Of a stretch of DNA of 64,000 nucleotides, positions 58,057-64,000 are shown piece by piece (the first letter of the stretch is position 1; the number at the start of each line of letters is the position of its first letter). This stretch comes from Cordyceps javanica (taxonomy: Eukaryota; Ascomycota; Sordariomycetes; Hypocreales; Cordycipitaceae). Position numbers and translations under genes: made by a program. The notes under the pieces were generated by a model, which saw only the letters and a list, made by a program, of their open reading frames with translations, ran no database searches and was not told where the DNA came from. Location: assembly GCA_036850795.1 (NCBI GenBank), contig JAAECO010000004.1, positions 4,092,001 to 4,156,000 of the forward strand, written 5' to 3'.

Positions 58057-60619
58057 ATGGCAGCCCTCGGCGAGGACCTGCTCATAACTGTCAACAAGTT
58101 GCAAGATCTCGTCTTCAACACCATCGGCAGTGACTCTCTCGACCTCCCGCAAATTGTATGCTGATAGTGTCATGAAACGCGCTGCAAACATTGATCATCC
58201 GCTGACCATGCTTCTACAGGTTGTCGTCGGCTCTCAATCCGCAGGCAAATCCTCCGTCCTTGAGAACATTGTCGGCCGAGATTTCCTGCCCCGAGGCAGT
58301 GGCATCGTCACCCGTCGCCCTCTTATCCTGCAGCTCATCAATGTCCCCGAAGATGAGAATGCTCCCGAGCCAGTCGAGGACCGCTTCCGCTCTCCCGCCG
58401 CTGCGCGACGCTCCGAGTGGGCAGAGTTCCACCATATCCCCAATCGACGGTTCAACGACTTTTCCGATGTCAAGCGCGAGATTGAGAACGAGACTTCTCG
58501 TGTCGCCGGCACCAATAAGGGAATTAACAGACAGCCCATTAATCTCAAAATTTACTCGCCTCATGTTCTCAACCTGACCCTGGTTGATCTCCCTGGCCTG
58601 ACCAAGGTACTGTGCACTGTCAACAAGACTTTTCATCCCGCTTCAGACTCTGACCCATTCCACAGGTTCCCATTGGCGATCAACCGACCGACATTGAAAA
58701 GCAGACTCGAAACTTGATTTCCGAATACATTGCTAAGCCTAACAGCATCGTTCTCGCCGTCTCACCCGCCAACGTCGACATTGTCAACTCTGAAGCGCTC
58801 AAGCTAGCCCGCCACGTCGACCCCCTCGGCCGCCGAACCATTGGTGTCCTCACCAAGCTTGATCTGATGGACCATGGAACAAACGCCTTGGATATTCTTT
58901 CTGGACGGGTATACCCTCTGAAGCTTGGCTTCATTGGCGTCGTGAACCGCTCGCAGCAAGACATTCAAGGCAACAAGCCCATGGAGGAGGCGCTCAACGA
59001 CGAGACAGATTTCTTTAAACACCACCCCGCTTACCGCAACATTGCCACCCGATGCGGCACGCGATTCCTGGCCAAGACACTCAACACTACCCTCATGGGA
59101 CACATCCGCGAACGTTTGCCAGATATCAAGGCCCGCCTCAACACTCTAATGGGCCAGACTCAACAGGAACTTGCTAGCTACGGTGATATGCACTTTAGTG
59201 GCAAGGAACATCGCGGATCGCTTATCCTACAGCTCATGACCCGCTTCGCAACCTCGTTCATATCCTCAATTGACGGTACCTCGACGGAAATCTCCACCAA
59301 GGAGCTTTGCGGTGGTGCTCGCATCTACTATATCTTCAACTCCGTGTTTGGCAGCTCTCTGGAATCGATTGACCCGACTTCCAATCTCACCGCTCTCGAT
59401 ATCAGAACCGCAATTAGAAATTCTACCGGTCCCCGACCAAGTCTGTTTGTTCCCGAGATGGCTTTCGATCTGTTGGTGAAGCCTCAGATCAAGCTTCTTG
59501 AGATTCCTAGCCAACGCTGCGTTGAGCTGGTGTATGAAGAGCTTATTAAGATTTGCCACACATGCGGCTCAACAGAGCTGTCAAGGTTCCCCAGACTACA
59601 AGCCAAGTTGATCGAGACTGTGTCTGACCTCTTGCGGGAGCGTCTGGGCCCCTCGTCCACCTATGTCGAGTCGCTCATCTCGATCCAGCGTGCTTACATT
59701 AACACCAACCACCCCAACTTTCTCGGTGCCGCGGCAGCCATGAGCAACGTTGTCAACGCCAAGCAGGAGCGCGAGCGCAAGAAGTTGATTCAGGACGAGC
59801 GTGAGAGGAGAGAGCGCAAGCGCCTCAAGGAGCTTGGCACCAACGGCGAGGTTGATGAGACGGAAGAGGGGGACAAGGAAGTGCAAAAGCACAACAAGCA
59901 TTCGCGCAGCCTGTCACCTGCTGTGCACGAAGGACACAACAGTCTTGCTGCGGCTGTCAACGGCCGTCCTCATTCGCCCATGAATGGCCAGGGTCTTGGT
60001 GGCGCCAAGGACACGTTTCTCAATTACTTTTTTGGCAAGGAAGGTCTCTCACCCATGCAATCGACATCTGGTCTTCCCAATGGCCGGCAACACATCGAAC
60101 CTAGCTTCTCCAGCAGTCTGCGTCGCGAGGAAAAGATTGTTGTCCGTCCGGCACCCACATCAACGTCACGCGAGGACGAATACGACCCCACATCGCGCAG
60201 CTACGGCCTCGCATCCCACCTCGTAAGTTTCGCCCCTCGTCTTGTTTGCATGGCGCTTGTCGGAGCATTCAGGTAGTTGAGTTGTCTTTTGCTAACTAGA
60301 GATTTAGGGCGAGTCCAATGAGCCCGCTCTCACGGACCGCGAGGCCATGGAGACGGAGCTGATTCGCGCGCTCATCTCGTCCTACTTCAACATTGTGCGA
60401 GAGTCTATCGCCGACCAGGTGCCCAAGGCCGTGATGCACCTGCTGGTCAATCATTGCAAGGAGGTGGTGCAGAACCGCCTCGTCAGCGAACTGTACAAGG
60501 AGTCGTTGTTCGAGGAGCTCCTCTACGAGGACGACGGAATCAAGAAGGAGCGCGAGAAGTGCGAGAAGCTCCTGCAGACCTACCGTGAGGCAGCCAAGAT
60601 CATCGGCGAGGTGCTGTAA
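58057..60619 (+). CDS. DNM1: Dynamin-related GTPase Dnm1 (mitochondrial/peroxisomal fission)
   Basis: Assembles on mitochondria and peroxisomes and constricts them. Exons are 58057-58155, 58220-58606, 58666-60222 and 60308-60619 (64-, 59- and 85-nt introns), giving 784 residues. GTPase motifs: G1 GSQSAGKS at 37-44, the switch I Thr in GIVTRRP, G3 DLPG at 156-159, and G4 TKLD at 225-228. The middle/stalk contains PSLFVPEMAFDLLVKPQIKL. A charged, low-complexity insert B (KKLIQDERERRERKRLKE onward) replaces a PH domain, typical of Dnm1/Drp1. It is followed by the GED (AMETELIRALISSYFNIVRE to the end). Length and insert B favour Dnm1 over Vps1. The in-frame acceptor of the last intron is TTTAG at 60307. 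Confidence 0.95.
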
Positions 60620-61306
60620 GCTATCAGAAGGAGGATCGGCGAGGCTGGGGAGAGAGCTTGACAATGGCCATCTTGGGCTGTGTATTGGAACCCAACCCGG
60701 GTTCTTTTGTGGATTATTGATAGACGAAATACTATCTGGAAGAGTAGAGAAGCTTTGTAAAAAAGAACAAGCAAACGGATGGGAACGGTTATGAGGAAGG
60801 AAAAGAAGACGGAAAGTACAATCTGGGAAGTAACCACTTTTCAGTAGAGGCTGCGTTGTGTTGTTGGCTTTCATCTCTGCTTCTTTTTTTGTATTGTGTG
60901 TACGCTGGTCATGTAAAAAGAAAATTCTCTACGTTTAACCCTTTTCTGCATTTTTTCTCTTGATTCCTTCACTCGGCTTTTAAGTTGCCACTTTTCTCTC
61001 ACTTGTTACCAGTGGGAAATGGGAAAAAAAATCAAGTAATGAACAAGGACAACTGAATCCGCACTTGCTGTTCAAAATTGTCTTGCAACTATATTGAGTA
61101 GGGCGTCGTTTCGCATGTGTGTATCTAGAAATGCAATAAAAACCAAGAAACCGCTTTTCATAATCTCCGCCACCGGTGTTTGCCCTTCAAACGTGCCAAA
61201 ATATAAATCCGTAATGCACTGCAAAACTATAATACCAAGATCAAACACGCAGAAACAAGATCCGAATTGTACAAGGTGGTCTGAAAAGACCACAGGAAGA
61301 GAACAG
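60620..61306. other. Convergent intergenic region 0.69 kb
   Basis: 3' ends of DNM1 and the zinc-cluster gene. T/A-rich runs (for example TTTTTTT near 60885 and A8 near 61024). No gene. Confidence 0.5.
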
Positions 61307-63966
61307 CTACATCTTGGCTGGGTTGATAACATCAGGCTGGTCAGGCTGCTCGGCGTAAATCTGAAAGCTCTGATCAGCACCCCAGCTTGCCATTTGCGTG
61401 TAATTTTCAAACGTGTTCTAGAAGAAAAAAAGATCAGCCTTATGAAAGTGTTGGTTGATGACCAAGTTCCATGCTTACCCAGTCAAAATTAGCAGCAAAG
61501 TCGGCCGCGCCTCCATCGGCGCCGAGACCGTTGCCTACCGTTGTAAACATGCTCAATGGCGACATGGGCCCGCCAGTCGTGTTTGTCGGATTCAAACCAT
61601 CCATGGACATGTCCATATTCACAGGCGGTAGACCAAAGTCCATACCGATGAATGGGGCGGTATCCAGTGGTCCCGAAAAGGCATTATTGCTCTCTGGGCT
61701 ACTTAGATCGCCCAGGCCGGCCGAGGAGAGGACAGATTGCGGATCCGACGACAGCGCGTCCATGTCAAAGGTGAAGGATGGCACGCCCATGGAAATAGAG
61801 TCGTTACGTGACTCGGGCGTGTTCTCGCTGCTGCTGACGGGGGTTTGGATCTTGTCCATCATTATTTCGAGAATCTTGGACGCCTTGAACGCTTCCATGG
61901 AAGTGTCGGCCAGGCTGCTCCAGATAACGCCGGCCTGCCGCAAGGAGCTGACCATGGTCGCGCGCTTTTCATTGTCCCACACGAAGGAGCCGTCCGCATC
62001 GTGGCTGGCGTTGTTCTGCATCGCAATGTTATCGTAGTGCAGGTCCAGGATGATGAGCATGGCCGGGAGGATGAACTCCTTGGTCGCAATCGACTTGACG
62101 TACCAGCTGACGGCGCGCAATTTACCACCAGGCTGAGACTCGCGGTGAAGTGTAGAAAGATGACCCATGGCCTCCATGGATGCTTGGATTGCGGCGCGGC
62201 GCGAGTGGGCATATCGTGAGTTCTGCCTCGCCCGGACCATATAGTGGCGGTGCAGTAGACACATAATCTTTTGGTACAGGACATTAACGTTGAACCGCGC
62301 GACAATCAGGGTCACAGGATCGTTGGAGCCTTGCAAGGAACTGAGCCTAAGGTGAGGTGGCAGATCTTGCACAATCTGTCTCAGCTTGGCGTCGAATCGA
62401 AGAACCTCATCGTAGGGCAGTCCCTTGCCGAGACGATTCGTAGCTTGAAGAATGTTACCGAGTTCAAAGCAAAGCTTCGCCTTTGCAATCATGTAAGAGA
62501 TTGGAGTCGGTTCAGATGCTGGCCGGGATGGCGGGAGCTCCTTGATCGTCTGGTGGAAGTCGTCATCAAACAGGTTGTTCGGTAGTTGCGTATCGCAGTC
62601 TCGCTCATTGATCATGCTAGGCAGCGAGACTTGGTGGGAGAAGACAATGTCTGACATGCGTATGAGTGCCCATGTTCGACGTCGCATTTCTGCTTGAAAC
62701 GGGCTGAGCGAGGGAAACCATTTCGCGTCGCGGTGATATCCCTGGCGAATGGCAATGCGGGCAATCATGCCAACAATGAGCCACAGGCCCAGATCGGCAT
62801 CCCAGCGAGAAGTGTATTCGCCGAGAACATACAACAGCAGCGTTTCTACCGTGTGGTCGACGGGTTTTGTGTAATCTCCCTTGATCAGACACTGAACAGT
62901 GCGTAAGCGATACTCATCAGCGAAAGCCATGCTCTTATTCCGCCACTCAGGAGGCTCATCGCCGACCTTGTTATAGCTCAGCATTGCGAGGGAGAGAATG
63001 GAATACAACAGCCCCAGCCACATGATGGGGGTCTTATTGGGGTCTTGCCAATGCGTTCGTAATTGCTGCAGAAATGTCGGCCCATGAATGACACTGACGG
63101 CATTATCCATCGAGTTGAAGTATCGGCTGCAGAGGGCCAGAACGTGCGTCTTGGGCGGCAAGGAGGTGCGTAACTCAATCTCCGAGGCAGGCTGGGCGCC
63201 AAGTAAAAGAGTAGGGCCTTCGCGAGCGGCCGCTGGCTTGGAGTTTTTGACGCGTTCGTAGCTACTTTCGAGTTCCTTCCGATGAAAGGTAAAGTAGTTT
63301 TTAACGTCAGAGATGTCGGCTAGGATGGAGTGCCAGTGCTCATGACCAATGTACATTGATTTTCCCTTGTCGGCATCAACTTTTAGCATACCGAGAGAGG
63401 CGGTCAAGCCGTCATCATCGTCGCTATCTTCATCGCCAGCATTAGTGGCGTCGTCCTGTTCCATCTTGGCAGACGCGCTACTGTCGGTAGTTGTCTGCGA
63501 TATCGACTGGCCGCGGGCTGCTGCGACGGCTGATGCTGGGTCGCTACCACCAGTGTGCATGAGAGAAAGGACCAAGTTCTCGAGGCGGTCAATACGATTC
63601 TGCATGTCATCGGGGCTGAGATCTGCTTGGTTCGCGCCCTTCTTCTGCGAGGCGGGGGCGGCATAAGTACATGATGAAGTGTCGTTGCCTTCACGCTTGG
63701 TACAGTTGCTGCAGGGATGTTTTCGATCGCATTTCCTGAATGGAGTCAGTGAGGGGACGAGGCGGCTGATGAGCTGTCGTAGCTTACAATCTGCTAGCAG
63801 GTTAGCATGGCGCAAGGCGAGAGGGGGGGGAGGACGAGACATGCTTGCGTGTTCTACAAGGATAGCAGCTCAGAGGCACTCGGTTGCGTTTACGAACGAC
63901 CTTGTACGTCTCTTCCGGCGAGCGAGCGCCAGTGGAGGAGTTTGTCGAGGGCGGGGTGGGTGTCAT
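61307..63966 (-). CDS. Zn2Cys6 fungal-specific transcription factor
   Basis: DNA-binding regulator, target unknown. Exons are 63966-63845, 63790-63788 (3 nt), 63735-61479 and 61417-61307, giving 830 residues. The zinc cluster (from C34) reads SCYPCRTRKLKCDRKHPCSNC with a sixth Cys near 64. The Leu and the Lys before it are completed only through a 3-nt exon (ATT) between a GC-AG intron (54 nt) and a GT-AG intron (52 nt). A dimerisation helix (DDMQNRIDRLENLVLSLM) follows, then an acidic stretch, then the fungal transcription-factor middle homology region (HVLALCSRYFNSMDNAVSVIHG; WDADLGLWLIVGMIARIAIRQGYHRD). The C-terminus is Ser/Asp/Met-rich, suitable for activation. The last exon adds NTFENYTQMASW...NPAKM. 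The start is the ATG 34 bp from the window edge. Confidence 0.88.
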
Positions 63967-64000
63967 TTTGGCGGTATTGAGCACACTGTAAGTGTAGGTA

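Noticed and set aside
61479..63842. Zinc-cluster gene starting at MSRPPPPLALRH (63842)
   Set aside because: That frame reads through intron sequence and lacks the first two zinc-binding cysteines; the spliced model from 63966 has them all.
1..64000. CRISPR array, insertion sequence or transposase, rRNA
   Set aside because: No spaced repeat array, no transposase or reverse-transcriptase motifs, and no rRNA-like stretches were seen; the window is fungal nuclear DNA.

Overview
The window reads as nuclear DNA of a filamentous ascomycete (Pezizomycotina; the gene families look most like Sordariomycetes, probably Hypocreales, but the species cannot be named from sequence alone). The reasons are single-copy eukaryotic housekeeping genes, many short GT-AG introns (about 41-150 nt) with GCTAAC/CTGAC-type branch sites, fungal-only families (Zn2Cys6 regulator, paxillin-like LIM protein), no operons, and genes on both strands with 50 bp to about 1.3 kb between them. 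I rebuilt 25 gene models by hand. Exon joins were accepted only when splice sites, reading phase and protein-family continuity agreed.

Layout. 1-2.8 kb: 3' end of a very large Lys/Glu-rich protein. 4.0-6.6 kb: TMF/Sgm1 golgin. 6.8-7.7 kb: Nas6/gankyrin proteasome chaperone (minus). 8.6-9.4 kb: Cys-rich single-pass surface protein that looks frameshifted (minus). 10.1-11.7 kb: Prp46 splicing factor. 11.8-14.0 kb: Orc1 (minus). 14.4-16.2 kb: unknown four-exon gene. 16.3-17.0 kb: prefoldin subunit 5 (minus). 17.2-19.2 kb: mitochondrial prolyl-tRNA synthetase (minus), divergent from Mak21/Noc1 (19.5-22.5 kb). 23.8-25.4 kb: a tandem double methyltransferase in looser surroundings. 26.2-27.3 kb: mitochondrial hotdog thioesterase. 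28.2-29.0 kb: APS kinase. 29.3-30.6 kb: V-ATPase subunit C (minus). 31.9-34.5 kb: AT-hook/Gln-rich nuclear protein. 35.9-37.6 kb: F-box protein (minus).

A stretch of about 7.1 kb (37.6-44.7 kb) holds no gene I can support and is the least explained part. Dense gene order then resumes: unknown protein (44.7-45.7), ESCRT-I Vps37 (46.2-47.1, minus), Nup84/Nup107 (47.7-50.5, minus), Cmc4 (51.6-52.0, minus), SUMO (52.8-53.2), paxillin-like LIM protein (53.9-56.5, minus), Cox19 (56.9-57.4, minus), dynamin Dnm1 (58.1-60.6) and a Zn2Cys6 regulator (61.3-64.0, minus).

Most genes are ordinary core genes with no shared pathway. Loose themes are mitochondrial function (Cmc4, Cox19, Dnm1, ProRS, thioesterase) and endomembrane traffic (TMF, Vps37, V-ATPase). 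I see no CRISPR array, transposase, reverse transcriptase, rRNA or convincing tRNA. The most notable observations are a 3-nt microexon next to a GC-AG intron that restores the zinc-cluster spacing of the last gene, the start-codon-only first coding exon plus 13-nt exon of CMC4, the double methyltransferase, the broken Cys-rich surface protein, and the 7.1-kb gene-free block.
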